A stretch of DNA of 64,000 nt, taken from the NCBI RefSeq assembly GCF_001570365.1, contig NZ_BBYK01000038.1:562631-626630 (forward strand), in the 5' to 3' direction. The stretch is from Microtetraspora fusca (GTDB taxonomy: Bacteria; Actinomycetota; Actinomycetes; Streptosporangiales; Streptosporangiaceae). Below the pieces are notes generated by a model. That model did not search any database. It was not told the DNA's origin and saw only the letters and a program-made list of their open reading frames with translations. Positions 34,433-43,250 of the stretch are shown here, piece by piece (position 1 is the stretch's first letter; every line of letters starts with the position of its first letter). A program made the translations under genes and the position numbers.

Positions 34433-34989
34433 GGTGCCAGCCCCCGTTCCTCCAGAGCCAGCTTGAGCGCCCGGAGCGCATAGAAGGTGCGCGATTTGAC
34501 CGTTCCCGGCGGGATGCCGAGGATCTCCGCCGCCTCCTTCACCGATCTCCCCCGGTAGTACGTCTCCAGGAGCACCTCGCGGTGCTCGGCCCTGAGCGAG
34601 GCCAGCGCCTCGGCCACGGCCCAGGACTCGACGGCCTTGTCCAGCTCGTCGGCGGCCGGCAGCACGGCCAGCGCCTCGTCGCCGGTCTCCTTCGGTCGTG
34701 AGCGGCGCGCCCGGTGCTGGTCGACGACGAGGTTACGCGCCACGGTGAACAGCCAGGCGCGCACCGGCCGCCCGGACATGGCCGAGGGGTTCTTCCAGGC
34801 GCGCAGCAGCGTCTCCTGGACGACGTCCTCCGCGCGGCCGGGGTCACCTGTCAGCCGCAGCACGTATCCGTACAAGGGCCCGGCGTGATCGTCGAAGAGG
34901 ACGCGCACGAGCTCCTCGTCGGCGGTTCCTGCTGGGCTCACGTCCTCCTGACGTAGAGACGGGTCGTCTGGTTCAGCGGAGGGGGACAT
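34429..34989 (-). CDS. ECF RNA polymerase sigma factor
   Basis: A 186-residue sigma-70 family ECF factor, SigL-like. Region 2 is LYGYVLRLTGDPGRAEDVVQ onward; region 4 (AEHREVLLETYYRGRSVKEA then GTVKSRTFYALRAL) carries the -35-binding helix-turn-helix. ATG 34989 lies inside the end of the preceding DUF2993 gene; GTG 34941 is an alternative. Its anti-sigma overlaps downstream. Confidence 0.92.
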   Translation of the reverse strand: MSPSAEPDDPSLRQEDVSPAGTADEELVRVLFDDHAGPLYGYVLRLTGDPGRAEDVVQETLLRAWKNPSAMSGRPVRAWLFTVARNLVVDQHRARRSRPKETGDEALAVLPAADELDKAVESWAVAEALASLRAEHREVLLETYYRGRSVKEAAEILGIPPGTVKSRTFYALRALKLALEERGLAP

Positions 34990-35653
34990 CCGTCGCCGAA
35001 CCTTCGACCGCGAGCCCCTCGGGTACGGACCTCACGTTGGTGACCTTGAGATTGAGCGGCAGGTTCTTCACCGGGACGGTGAAGCCGACGAGCCGCTCCA
35101 CGTTGGGCACGGAGATGCCTCCCGCGATCTCGACGTTGGCCGGGATGAGCCGGATGCCGCCCTTGACCGTGTCGATCTTCAGGTCGGCGGTGATGGGGAT
35201 GTCCTGGCCCAGCACGGTGATCTTGCCCGACACGCGCAGCTTGTCGTCGCCGCCCCCCTCGATCTTGACGCCGCGGGGCGCTCGCTCTTCGAGGGTCTTA
35301 CGGGAGATCACGATGGTGCCGGTCACCCGCTCGGCACGGAGATCGGCTTTCGAGGCGTCCTGGATCAGGTCGGCCAGCGGGGCGGACACGCCGTACAGGG
35401 TAGCGTCGATCTTCGAGATCGTGATCCCTTCGCGGGTCAGCGGACCGGTGGCGATGGTGATCTCCTGATAGTTCCCGGCGACCGCCTGGGTCAGGAACGG
35501 GATGCCCTCGATGTGGACGGTCGGGGTCGAGGAGAGGTCGAACTTGGCCTCGATCTGCCTGGCGATCTCACGCTGCGCACCGGCGACCGCCACCCGGTCC
35601 AGGATGGCGAGCGCGACGACGAGCAGGATCAGGAACACGACGAGCTTGCGCAT
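34973..35653 (-). CDS. DUF2993 (LmeA-like) exported protein
   Basis: A 226-residue protein with an N-terminal TM/signal (MRKLVVFLILLVVALAILD) and a tubular-lipid-binding-type DUF2993 domain. Mycobacterial LmeA of this family binds phosphoinositides and supports mannan elongation in the periplasm. ATG 35653 follows GGAGGAAG. It overlaps the sigma gene by 17 bases. Rv0817c sits in the same place in Mycobacterium. Confidence 0.82.
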   Translation of the reverse strand: MRKLVVFLILLVVALAILDRVAVAGAQREIARQIEAKFDLSSTPTVHIEGIPFLTQAVAGNYQEITIATGPLTREGITISKIDATLYGVSAPLADLIQDASKADLRAERVTGTIVISRKTLEERAPRGVKIEGGGDDKLRVSGKITVLGQDIPITADLKIDTVKGGIRLIPANVEIAGGISVPNVERLVGFTVPVKNLPLNLKVTNVRSVPEGLAVEGSATDVPLR

Positions 35654-35713
35654 CCGTCTTCCTCCGGGGGCGCGGTCTGACGGGGGCACGCGGGTCGGTT
35701 CACCCTAGCAGCC

Positions 35714-35962
35714 TCATCCCCCCGCAAAGGGAGGCAAAACTTCCACGACCGCACCCTCGGGCAAATCGATCGAGCGCGGGTCCCGCGTGCCCGCCGGCGC
35801 GCCGTTCACCAGGAAGGAGCAGCGCGGCAGCACCCGGGCCAGGTCCGGGTTGGCGGAGATCCCCGCCAGCAGGTCTCCGAGCGTGGGCGCGTCGAACGGC
35901 TCCTCGGCGATCCCCGCCGCGGCCTTCGCCGCCGCCCAGTAACGGACGGTGCCCGTCGCCAT
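35714..35962 (-). CDS. MoaD/ThiS-family sulfur carrier
   Basis: An 82-residue beta-grasp protein ending in Gly-Gly (VLPPFAGG), the site activated by adenylation and thiocarboxylation. ATG 35962 gives [17 protein letters not shown], the MoaD pattern. It could serve molybdopterin synthase or another sulfur pathway; no moaE is near. It is divergent from glnR. Confidence 0.88.
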   Translation of the reverse strand: MATGTVRYWAAAKAAAGIAEEPFDAPTLGDLLAGISANPDLARVLPRCSFLVNGAPAGTRDPRSIDLPEGAVVEVLPPFAGG

Positions 35963-36091
35963 GTCCCTCCCTTTCACGTGCCGGCCGTACGCCCGTTTGT
36001 CGTGTTCGCCGGGGTTCCGGCGGCGACTCGAGCGTGACCGAGCGGTTACGCGGACGGGTCGTGTGCAGACTTTTTACACGCCCGACTCACA

Positions 36092-36120
36092 TTGGACGCA
36101 ATATTCCTGTGGGCTAGCCT
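36092..36120 (+). promoter_or_regulatory. Predicted glnR promoter
   Basis: TTGGAC and TAGCCT with a 17-base spacer match the housekeeping sigma consensus. The start would be near 36127, about 200 bases before the glnR start codon. Confidence 0.65.
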
Positions 36121-36129
36121 ATGGAAGAC

Positions 36130-36159
36130 GGGACCTGGGCGACGTTGCCCCCGGGTCCC
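36130..36159 (+). promoter_or_regulatory. 5'-end hairpin in glnR leader
   Basis: GGGACCTGGGC and GCCCCCGGGTCCC pair with a small bulge around loop GACGTT. It would sit at the very 5' end of the transcript from the predicted promoter, where it could stabilise the RNA or regulate elongation. Confidence 0.5.
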
Positions 36160-36207
36160 TACGTGTTTGTACGGCTCACGCCGTGATGACGCGGAGGAGG
36201 CGAGCCT

Positions 36208-36261
36208 GTGAACGTGCACAGCGCGGTGCTCTCCCGGCGCGCCCTGCCGTTTCGCTTGTGA
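36208..36261 (+). CDS. Upstream ORF 1 of glnR
   Basis: GTG 36208, 7 bases after GGAGGAGG, encodes 17 residues ([17 protein letters not shown]) then TGA. The ribosome site is as good as that of glnR itself. No residue is enriched in a way that tells the signal. Confidence 0.45.
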   Translation: MNVHSAVLSRRALPFRL

Positions 36262-36273
36262 CGAGGAGGGCAT

Positions 36274-36333
36274 GTGAGCGAGCGATCTCGACAATCCCGC
36301 CATGGCGGGGGCGTGGCGAGGAGGTCGAAGTGA
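36274..36333 (+). CDS. Upstream ORF 2 of glnR
   Basis: GTG 36274, after AGGAGGG, encodes 19 residues ([19 protein letters not shown]). Its stop overlaps the glnR start by 4 bases (GTGA), so translation of it should feed ribosomes to glnR. Weaker spacing than upstream ORF 1. Confidence 0.4.
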   Translation: MSERSRQSRHGGGVARRSK

Positions 36334-37049
36334 GCAATCTGCTCCTGCTGACGAACGCGCTGGAACCCTCCGCCGAGGTGCTGCCCGCCCTCGGCCTGCT
36401 GCTGCACTCCGTGCGCGTCGCGCCCGCGGAGGCCTCCGCCCTGATCGACGCCCCGCCCGCCGACGCCGTCCTGGTCGACGCCCGCCGCGAACTGGCCCAC
36501 GCGAAGGGGCTGTGCCGGCTGCTGCGCACCACGGGGCTCACCTGCCCGCTGCTGGTGATCGTGACGGAGGGCGGGCTGGCCGCGATGACGGCCGAGTGGG
36601 GCGTGGACGACGTGCTGCTCGACAGCGCCGGCCCGGCCGAGGTCGAGGCCCGGCTGCGCATGGCCACCGGCCGGCTGTCGCTGGCCGCGGCCGAAGCGGT
36701 CCCGGACGAGATCTGCAGCGGCGACCTGGCGATCGACGAGGCGACCTACACCGCCCGGCTGCGCGGGCGCGCCCTCGACCTGACCTTCAAGGAGTTCGAG
36801 CTGCTCAAATACCTCGCGCAGCACCCGGGCCGGGTGTTCACCCGGGCCCAGCTGCTGCAGGAGGTGTGGGGCTACGACTACTTCGGTGGCACCCGCACGG
36901 TGGACGTCCACGTCCGGCGGCTGCGCGCCAAGCTCGGCGCCGAGTACGAGTCGCTCATCGGAACGGTACGGAACGTCGGCTACCGCTTCGTCCCCGACCG
37001 CGGGGGCGAGCAGGCCGAGACCGGCGACCAGGAGCCCGCCCGGCACTAG
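36330..37049 (+). CDS. glnR: Nitrogen response regulator GlnR
   Basis: A 239-residue OmpR-family orphan regulator controlling nitrogen assimilation genes. The N-terminal receiver begins [20 protein letters not shown] as in other GlnR proteins; the C-terminal winged helix contains [20 protein letters not shown] and [16 protein letters not shown]. No sensor kinase is adjacent, as expected. GTG 36330 follows AGGAGG by 5 bases. mshD lies nearby, as with Rv0818/Rv0819. Confidence 0.95.
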   Translation: MSNLLLLTNALEPSAEVLPALGLLLHSVRVAPAEASALIDAPPADAVLVDARRELAHAKGLCRLLRTTGLTCPLLVIVTEGGLAAMTAEWGVDDVLLDSAGPAEVEARLRMATGRLSLAAAEAVPDEICSGDLAIDEATYTARLRGRALDLTFKEFELLKYLAQHPGRVFTRAQLLQEVWGYDYFGGTRTVDVHVRRLRAKLGAEYESLIGTVRNVGYRFVPDRGGEQAETGDQEPARH

Positions 37050-37055
37050 TCATAC

Positions 37056-37092
37056 CTGACAGATCAAGCCCTGCTACGGGCGGCATTTGTCC
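37056..37092. repeat. REP-like palindromic repeat, copy 1
   Basis: CTGACAGATCAAGCCCTGCT and following bases form an imperfect palindrome: GACAGAT pairs with ATTTGTC and GCCC with GGGC. A second, truncated copy is at 55464. It lies just after the glnR stop and may add to termination. Confidence 0.55.
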
Positions 37093-37126
37093 GACACTCC
37101 CTCCCCCTTTCGCGGGGCCGCCGGAC

Positions 37127-37155
37127 GAGGCCCGCCCCGGGCCGGGACGGGCCTC
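37127..37155. terminator. Hairpin between convergent glnR and nucleotidase
   Basis: GAGGCCCG (37127-37134) pairs with CGGGCCTC (37148-37155) around a 13-base GC-rich loop. The position suits a two-way terminator; no long U-tract. Confidence 0.5.
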
Positions 37156-37171
37156 CTCGTCGGCGTACGGC

Positions 37172-38944
37172 TCAGCCGATCTTGGTGATGCGGGTCAGCG
37201 CGGGCGGCGCCAGCGGGGAGTTCGCCGTGAGGTAGGCGGTGAAGGCGTCCACGTCGAAGCCGCCGTTCCACGTCCACAGGTCGGTGCCCTTGGTGAACTC
37301 GGTGAAGGCGTCGCCGCCCGAGACCAGGAAGTTGTTGGCCGCGACCCGGACCGACTGGCCGTCGGTCACCGCCACGCCGTTGATCTTCAGGTCGGAGATC
37401 CGGGAGCCCCAGGCCGCGCTCTCCTTGTAGCTGTAGCTGAGGTTGGACGACGGCTGCAGGATCTTGGTGAATGCCTGGGCGTTCGGGCCGCCCGTGAACT
37501 GCTGCTCCAGCACGGTCTTGAGCTGGGCGCCGGTCAGCGTGACCGCCTGCAGCAGGTTGTTGAACGGCTGCACCGCGAACGCCTCGCCGTACGTGACGAC
37601 CCCGTCGCCCTCACCCGCCTCGGAGCCGGCGTAGGTGAGGAGCGTCCGGACGCCACCCGGGTTCATCAGGGCGATGTCGGCGTTGCCGCCGTCCTTCTTG
37701 GCCGCCGCGAGCTGGGCGTCCGCGATGACGTCGCCGAGCGCGGTCTCACCGCTGCCCCCAGCCGGGACGCCGTTGGAGATGTCCGCCGTGATCTTCCCGA
37801 CCGGCGCGTTGGCCTTGGTGGCGACGGCCGACTTCCAGTACGAGACGAGCTTCTCGATCTTGGGGTCGGCGGCGTACTTGGTGATGTTGAGACCCTTGTT
37901 GGCCTCGCCGTCCACGGCGACGACCTTGTTGTCCACAGTCACCGAGGAGCGGATGACGTCCCGGGTGGTCTTGTCCACCTGGAAGTCGATCTGGGTCATC
38001 ACGCGGCCGAAGGAGGACCCCTGCGTGAAGTAGCGGGTGTTCCCGGCCGGGTCCTTCGTCGTGCAGATGTAGGCCTGGTGCGAGTGGCCCATGACGACGA
38101 GGTCCACGTCGGCGCTGAGCTTCGTGGCGATCGTCCTGCCCACGCCGGTGGTCAGCGGGCAGGCGTCCGGGCTCTGGTTGGCGGCGACGGAGTCGCCCTC
38201 ATGGACCAGGGCCACCATCGCTTCGACACCGCGCTTCTTCAGCCAGGCGGCGGCACGGTTGCCGGCCTCGACCTCGTCCTGGAAGGTGAGCCCCGCGATG
38301 CTCGCGGGCGTCACGATGGACGGGGTGGTCTTGGTCACCAGGCCGATGTAACCGATCTTGATACCGTTCACCACGCGGATCGCGATGGGCGGCAGTGGGG
38401 TCTTCCCGTCGTCGTCGACGACGTTGGCCGCGATGTAGTCGTACTTGGAGCCCTTCCACTTGCCCGCGGGAGAGCAGCCGTCCGTGGGGTGGCAGCCGCC
38501 CTTCTGCAGGCGGAGCAGCTCGTTCAGTCCCTCGTCGAACTCGTGGTTGCCGACGGAGGAGACGTCGAGGCCGAGCTCGCCGAGGACCTGCACGGTCGGC
38601 TCGTCGTGGTAGGCCGCCGAGAGCAGCGGCGAGGCGCCGATCAGGTCGCCGGCCGCGACCACGTCGGTCTGGCCCTTGATGGTGTTCTGCTTGATCGCGG
38701 TGGCCAGATAGGCCGCACCGCCCGCCGCCTGTACGGTCACGCCCGTCTCATTGACGATGCGGCCGCTCGACCCGGTGGGGGTCTCCAGGTTGCCGTGGAA
38801 GTCGTTGACGGTGAGCAGGCGGATCGGAACCGGCTTGGGCTTGGCGGCGGCCGGCGCGGCGGCCGCCGGCTGCACGGCCAGCGCCAGTCCAGCCGCCGCG
38901 GCGATGCCCGCCACCGCGAAGCGCAGAGGGGTGCGAGAGGTCAT
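37172..38944 (-). CDS. Secreted 5'-nucleotidase/2',3'-cyclic phosphodiesterase-like
   Basis: A 590-residue exported phosphoesterase. The signal peptide (residues 1-29, PAAAA) is followed by a metallophosphatase domain with LLTVNDFHGN, AAGDLIGAS, VGNHEFDEG and MGHSHQAY metal-binding motifs. A C-terminal 5'-nucleotidase domain (ADAQLAAAKKDGGNADIALM onward) binds substrate. It salvages nucleotide phosphate outside the cell. ATG 38944. Confidence 0.92.
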   Translation of the reverse strand: MTSRTPLRFAVAGIAAAAGLALAVQPAAAAPAAAKPKPVPIRLLTVNDFHGNLETPTGSSGRIVNETGVTVQAAGGAAYLATAIKQNTIKGQTDVVAAGDLIGASPLLSAAYHDEPTVQVLGELGLDVSSVGNHEFDEGLNELLRLQKGGCHPTDGCSPAGKWKGSKYDYIAANVVDDDGKTPLPPIAIRVVNGIKIGYIGLVTKTTPSIVTPASIAGLTFQDEVEAGNRAAAWLKKRGVEAMVALVHEGDSVAANQSPDACPLTTGVGRTIATKLSADVDLVVMGHSHQAYICTTKDPAGNTRYFTQGSSFGRVMTQIDFQVDKTTRDVIRSSVTVDNKVVAVDGEANKGLNITKYAADPKIEKLVSYWKSAVATKANAPVGKITADISNGVPAGGSGETALGDVIADAQLAAAKKDGGNADIALMNPGGVRTLLTYAGSEAGEGDGVVTYGEAFAVQPFNNLLQAVTLTGAQLKTVLEQQFTGGPNAQAFTKILQPSSNLSYSYKESAAWGSRISDLKINGVAVTDGQSVRVAANNFLVSGGDAFTEFTKGTDLWTWNGGFDVDAFTAYLTANSPLAPPALTRITKIG

Positions 38945-39053
38945 GGAACAGGACACTAGGACCGTGACCTTTACATGAGATGGCGAAGAGACAACGATTC
39001 GCCGCTCATGTTGATGGCGGCTTTTGCCACTAGACGGAACAGAGGTGTGCGAC

Positions 39054-39956
39054 GTGGACGTGCGTGTGGTGGCTGGAGGACGACTCGATGACCGGCAGGT
39101 CGCCGACGTCCTGGACCTCGTCCGGGAGGCCACGGAGGCCGACGGGATGCGCCCGCTGAACGAGCATACGATGTTGCAGGTGCGCCACGGCGCCGACCTG
39201 GGAGCCCGGGCCGTACTCCTGTACGACGGCGACACGCTCACCGGATTCGCGCACCTGGACCCCGCCGACCCGGTCGAGGGATCCGGCGGGGAGCTGGTCG
39301 TCCGCCCGTCGCTCCGCCGCCGCGGCCTCGGACGGCGGCTGCTCGACGCGGTGCTCGCGGAGACCGAGGGGCGGGTCCGCATCTGGGCGCACGGCGACCA
39401 CCCCGGCGCCACCGCGCTCGCCGCCTCCGCCGGGCTCACCCGCGCCAGGTCGCTGTGGCAGATGCGCCGACCGCTGGACGCGCCGCTCCCCGCCGTGGCC
39501 GTGCCCGACGGCGTACGGCTGCGCACGTTCGCCCCGGGGAAGGACGAGCACGCGTGGCTCGCGCTCAACGCCCGCGCCTTCGCCGCGCACCCCGAGCAGG
39601 GCGCGTGGACGATCGAGGACCTGGAGCTCCGCGAGCGCGAGCCGTGGTTCGACCCGGACGGCTTCTTCCTCGCCGTACGGGACGACTCCCTCGTCGGTTT
39701 CCACTGGACCAAGGTCCACGGCGGCGAGGGGCAGGACGCCGAGCCCGTCGGCGAGGTCTACGTGGTCGGCGTGGACCCCGCCGAGCAGGGATCGGGGCTC
39801 GGCCGCGTGCTGACGCTCACCGGGATCGAACATCTGCGCTCGCGCGGCCTCGCCCAGGTGATGCTGTACGTGGACGAGGAGAACCGGCCCGCGATCAGGC
39901 TGTACGAGTCGCTCGGGTTCACCCGGTGGAACACGGACGTGATGTATCGCCGCTGA
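39054..39956 (+). CDS. mshD: Mycothiol synthase MshD
   Basis: Acetylates Cys-GlcN-Ins with acetyl-CoA, the last step of mycothiol synthesis. A 300-residue tandem-GNAT protein: the first domain has VVRPSLRRRGLGRRLL and the second VVGVDPAEQGSGLGRVLT, both acetyl-CoA-binding loops. Start GTG 39054 (VDVRVVAGG) is about 8 bases after AGAGG; upstream TTG/GTG codons in frame at 39024 and 39045 are possible. Confidence 0.94.
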   Translation: MDVRVVAGGRLDDRQVADVLDLVREATEADGMRPLNEHTMLQVRHGADLGARAVLLYDGDTLTGFAHLDPADPVEGSGGELVVRPSLRRRGLGRRLLDAVLAETEGRVRIWAHGDHPGATALAASAGLTRARSLWQMRRPLDAPLPAVAVPDGVRLRTFAPGKDEHAWLALNARAFAAHPEQGAWTIEDLELREREPWFDPDGFFLAVRDDSLVGFHWTKVHGGEGQDAEPVGEVYVVGVDPAEQGSGLGRVLTLTGIEHLRSRGLAQVMLYVDEENRPAIRLYESLGFTRWNTDVMYRR

Positions 39957-40010
39957 GCCGCCCGTGGCGTCCCGGACCGGTCCTGTCGGGGGCCGGTCCT
40001 GTCGGGGTCG

Positions 40011-41009
40011 CTACTCCACGATCCAGTGCAGACCGAGATAGGCGAGCGCGGACACCAGCGCGGCGGCGGGGATCGTGAGCACCCAGGCGGTCACGATGTT
40101 GCCGGCGATCCCCCATCGCACGGCCGAGAGGCGCTTGGTCGCGCCCACACCCATGATCGCGGTGGTCATGGTGTGGGTGGTCGAGATCGGCGCGCCGAAT
40201 CCGATCGCGGCCGTGTAGAGGACCGACGAGGCCGCGGCCTCCGCCGCGAACCCGCGCGGCGGGTCGAGGTGGATGATCCGCCGTCCCATGGTCCGCATGA
40301 TGCGCCAGCCTCCGGCGTACGTGCCGAGGGAGATGGCGGCGGCCGAGGCCGTGATGACCCACTCGGGGATGTCGGCGTCTGGGGAGATGTAGCCGCCGAC
40401 GACGAGCGAGAGGAAGATGACGCCCATCGTCTTCTGCGCGTCCTGCAAGCCGTGGCCGAGCGCGATGGCGGCCGCGGACACCGGCTGGACGAAGCGGAAG
40501 CCCCGGCTGGTGCGATGCGGGTTGGACTTCCGGAAGATCCACAAGATGGCGATCATGACGATGCCGCCCAGCCCGAACCCGATGACGGGCGACACGACCA
40601 TGGGGATGACGACCTTCTCCACCACGCCCGACCAGTGCACGGTCGCGCTGGCGGCGAGGGCGGAGCCGACCAGGCCACCGATCAGGGCGTGGCTGCTGGA
40701 CGACGGCAGGCCGAAGTACCAGGTGATGAGATTCCAGACGATCGCCCCGATGAGGGCGCCGGCCACGACCACCAGGCCGTGCGCGCCATTCGGCGCGTCG
40801 ATGATCCCTTTACCGACGGTCTGCGCGACCGCGGTGCCGAGGTGCGCGCCGATGAAGTTCATCACGGCGGCGAGGAGCAACGCGATCCGCGGGGTCAGCG
40901 CCCGCGTGGAGACCGAGGTCGCGATCGCGTTCGCGGCGTCGTGGAAGCCGTTGGTGTAGTCGAACACCAAAGCGACGGCGATGACGCCGATGACAAGTGC
41001 GAGCTCCAC
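40011..41009 (-). CDS. pit: Low-affinity inorganic phosphate transporter (Pit)
   Basis: A 332-residue PiT-family permease with about ten TM helices. The two PiT signatures are present: GFHDAANAIATSVSTRAL near residues 21-38 and GFGAPISTTHTMTTAIMG in the second half. It carries metal-phosphate by proton symport. GTG 41009 follows the DUF47 stop with no gap, so the pair is coupled. Confidence 0.94.
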   Translation of the reverse strand: MELALVIGVIAVALVFDYTNGFHDAANAIATSVSTRALTPRIALLLAAVMNFIGAHLGTAVAQTVGKGIIDAPNGAHGLVVVAGALIGAIVWNLITWYFGLPSSSSHALIGGLVGSALAASATVHWSGVVEKVVIPMVVSPVIGFGLGGIVMIAILWIFRKSNPHRTSRGFRFVQPVSAAAIALGHGLQDAQKTMGVIFLSLVVGGYISPDADIPEWVITASAAAISLGTYAGGWRIMRTMGRRIIHLDPPRGFAAEAAASSVLYTAAIGFGAPISTTHTMTTAIMGVGATKRLSAVRWGIAGNIVTAWVLTIPAAALVSALAYLGLHWIVE

Positions 41010-41627
41010 TTAGCTTTCCTTGACCGCGATCGACTCGATCGTGTTCGCCACGTGCTCGAACGCGTCGGCGGCGAGCTCGAGCTGCTCGATGACCTCACGC
41101 ATCTTCATGACCATGAGGGCGTCGTACTCGCCGCTGAAAAGCTTGGCCAGCAGCCGGCGATAGACCTGGTCGGCCTGGTTCTCCAGGCGGTTGATCTCGA
41201 TCCAGTACTCGTTGAGGTTCTGCATCGAGCGCAGCCGCGGCATGGCGTCGGCGGTCAGCTCGGCGGCCCTCTCCAACACCTCCACCTGGCGGACGACCTC
41301 TTTGGGCAGATGGTCGATCTGGTAGAGGACGATCAGGTCGGCGGCGGCCTCCATGTAGTCCATCACGTCGTCGAGGTTCGAGGCGAGGCGGTAGATGTCC
41401 TCGCGATCGAACGGGGTGATGAAGCTCTCGTTGAGGCGCTTCATGATCGCGTGAGTGCGCTCGTCACCCGCGTGTTCGCAGGCCCGCATCTTGTCGGCCA
41501 GGGCCTCCCGGTCCGACCCGTCACTGATGATCTCTACCAGCAACCGGGATGCGGTGACGAGGTTGTTCGCGGAGTCGGCGAACAAGTCGTAATAGCTGTC
41601 CTCACGGGGCGTGAGACGCATGCGCAC
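41010..41627 (-). CDS. DUF47/PhoU-like Pit accessory protein
   Basis: A 205-residue all-helical protein of the DUF47 family, related to PhoU, with repeats of conserved acidic residues (ACEHAGDERTHAIMKRLNES; ENQADQVYRRLLAKLF) that bind metal clusters. It regulates or assists the adjacent Pit transporter. GTG 41627 follows GGAG by 6 bases. Confidence 0.9.
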   Translation of the reverse strand: MRMRLTPREDSYYDLFADSANNLVTASRLLVEIISDGSDREALADKMRACEHAGDERTHAIMKRLNESFITPFDREDIYRLASNLDDVMDYMEAAADLIVLYQIDHLPKEVVRQVEVLERAAELTADAMPRLRSMQNLNEYWIEINRLENQADQVYRRLLAKLFSGEYDALMVMKMREVIEQLELAADAFEHVANTIESIAVKES

Positions 41628-41802
41628 GTCATTCTCCAGAGGTGAGGTGCGGGGGTGGTCCGCAGAGAAGAGTACGGGTAACCGGATGGGATGCGAACTT
41701 AAGGGTATGCATGCCTGCTCGTAACAAGCTCATCGCTGCCCCGTAGTCATCTGTTAATGCATAGACGCTGGTGAAGCGCGGTGCCTCCGGTGAGGCGGTG
41801 GC

Positions 41803-42378
41803 TCATATCTTCGTGCGGTGGAAGTTCAGGAACGACCGGCTCGGCGTCGGCCCGCGCTGCCCCTGGTAGCGGGAGCCGTACTGGCGGGAGCCGTACGGGA
41901 ACTCCGCGGGCGAGCTGAGCCGGAACATGCAGAGCTGGCCGATCTTCATGCCCGGCCACAGCTTGATCGGCAAGGTGGCCACGTTGGACAACTCCAGGGT
42001 GACATGCCCCTCGAAGCCCGGGTCGATGAAACCCGCCGTCGAGTGGGTGAGCAGGCCGAGGCGGCCCAGGCTCGACTTGCCCTCAAGCCGGGACGCGATG
42101 TCGTCGGGAAGGCTGATCACCTCGTATGTGCTGGCCAGCACGAACTCGCCGGGATGCAGGATGAACGGCTCGTCGCCCTCCGGCTCGACCAGGCGGGTGA
42201 GATCGGGCTGCTCCATGGCCGGATCGATGTGCGGGTACCGGTGGTTCTCGAACACCCGGAAGAACCGGTCCAGCCGTACGTCCACACTGGACGGCTGGAT
42301 CATCTCCGGTTCGTACGGGTCGATCTTGACCCGTCCGGTCTCGATTTCGGCACGGATGTCACGGTCGGAAAGCAACAC
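41803..42378 (-). CDS. dcd: dCTP deaminase
   Basis: Deaminates dCTP toward dUTP/dUMP for thymidylate synthesis. The 191-residue length and the motifs [12 protein letters not shown] (from GTG), [21 protein letters not shown] and [19 protein letters not shown] are standard. It lies beside tRNA-Gly, as does Rv0321. Confidence 0.95.
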   Translation of the reverse strand: MLLSDRDIRAEIETGRVKIDPYEPEMIQPSSVDVRLDRFFRVFENHRYPHIDPAMEQPDLTRLVEPEGDEPFILHPGEFVLASTYEVISLPDDIASRLEGKSSLGRLGLLTHSTAGFIDPGFEGHVTLELSNVATLPIKLWPGMKIGQLCMFRLSSPAEFPYGSRQYGSRYQGQRGPTPSRSFLNFHRTKI

Positions 42379-42593
42379 GCGTGCAAGGGTAACCGCCCCC
42401 ACTCCGCCCTGGTCGCGGGCATCCACAGGAAGCACCGCGGCCACTCCAGCCTCGGAAGCCGGTCGAACGCCTTCGAGGTCGCGGCGTCCGGTCCCAGGAA
42501 GGGGAGGCCGTCAAAACTTCTCGCCCTCGGAGGCATCACCATGCCGAGTTTCCGCTAGAGTGTTGGACGCGGTCGCTCCTCAGAACGACCGAT

Positions 42594-42667
42594 GCGGGTG
42601 TAGTTCAATGGCAGAACATCAGCTTCCCAAGCTGACAGCGCGGGTTCGATTCCCGTCACCCGCTCCA
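42594..42667 (+). tRNA. tRNA-Gly(CCC)
   Basis: Acceptor GCGGGTG pairs with CACCCGC, discriminator T, encoded CCA. The anticodon loop is TTCCCAA (anticodon CCC) between TCAGC and GCTGA; the T-arm is GCGGG-TTCGATT-CCCGT. The 44 bases from the anticodon loop to CCA (42624-42667) recur downstream as integration scars, so the 3' half is the attachment core. Confidence 0.95.
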
Positions 42668-42673
42668 CACTCA

Positions 42674-42720
42674 AAGGCCCAGGTCAGGACGTGAATCCGG
42701 ACCCGGGCCTTGATTGTTTT
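42674..42720 (+). terminator. Terminator after tRNA-Gly
   Basis: AAGGCCCAGGTC pairs with GACCCGGGCCTT (one mismatch), followed by GATTGTTTT. The same hairpin follows the scar copies at 45.27 and 47.48 kb, so it arrives with the element ends. Confidence 0.7.
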
Positions 42721-42739
42721 CTGAGCTGATTGATCTTCG

Positions 42740-42761
42740 CGTGCCATTAACGTGCCATTAG
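42740..42761. repeat. Tandem 11-mer, left arm of element 1
   Basis: CGTGCCATTAA then CGTGCCATTAG, head to tail. Identical pairs occur beside other integrase remnants at 45341 (G variant) and 48048. Probably integrase arm-type binding sites. Confidence 0.65.
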
Positions 42762-42767
42762 CTCTGA

Positions 42768-43250
42768 TCAGCCCACCGGGACCAGGACCTCACCGGAGCC
42801 ACGGTCCTCGTCGTCATCGCACCCGGTGATCTGTCGCTCGATCGCATCCGTGATCGCCTTGTCCGCCCCGCGTACCGCGTGCTGATAGATCATGGCCGCC
42901 CGCACGTTGTCGTGCCCCATCCGCGCCATGAGCGTCCTTGAGACCCGCACCGGACTCGGCCGCCAGCATGTTGCCAGTGTGACGAAGGTCATGGAAGTGA
43001 AGACCCGGCATCCCCATCTCCTTGACCACGTCCACCCAGCGCGTACGCGTGTTGAAGCCACTCCGCCGCAGCGCCCCACCCTTGGCGCCAGGGAAGAGCA
43101 ACGCGCCCGGCTCGTCCTGGACATAGGTCACGATGTGCTCCTTGAGCGCCTGGACGACGGGCTGCGGGAGACCGACGATCCGCCGTTCCGCCTTTGACTT
43201 GGGCGGCCAAGAACCAACTCCCCTGTGGAGCGCTCGATGACGGGCCTTAG
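42768..43250 (-). pseudogene. Tyrosine integrase remnant A (C-terminal half, frameshifted)
   Basis: Reads VIERSTGELVLGRP, then KSKAERRIVGLPQPVVQALK, the R/H box LHFHDLRHTGNMLAAESG, and in another frame MARMGHDNVRAAMIYQHAVR with the catalytic Tyr. Frameshifts lie near 43203 and at 42933 (one extra C compared with copy B). The N-terminal half is missing, so it cannot be active. The 3' end faces the tRNA, as for genomic-island integrases. Confidence 0.85.

Larger units (their letters stand above)
35978..36329 (+). other. Long leader region of glnR
   Basis: These 352 bases carry a promoter, a hairpin and two small ORFs (separate entries). No full-length gene is present. An in-frame upstream ATG (36186) could add 48 residues to GlnR but would not match the family. 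Confidence 0.6.

Noticed and set aside
36186..36329. GlnR start at upstream ATG
   Set aside because: In frame, but the extra 48 residues are Arg-rich and unlike the family; GTG 36330 has the better ribosome site and the conserved N-terminus.
41783..41796. Terminator of dcd
   Set aside because: GCCTC/GAGGC is only five pairs without a U-tract; too weak to call.
41628..41802. PHO box upstream of the pit operon
   Set aside because: GGTGA-type words are present but not in the 11-base phase of PhoP boxes and lie far from the start.
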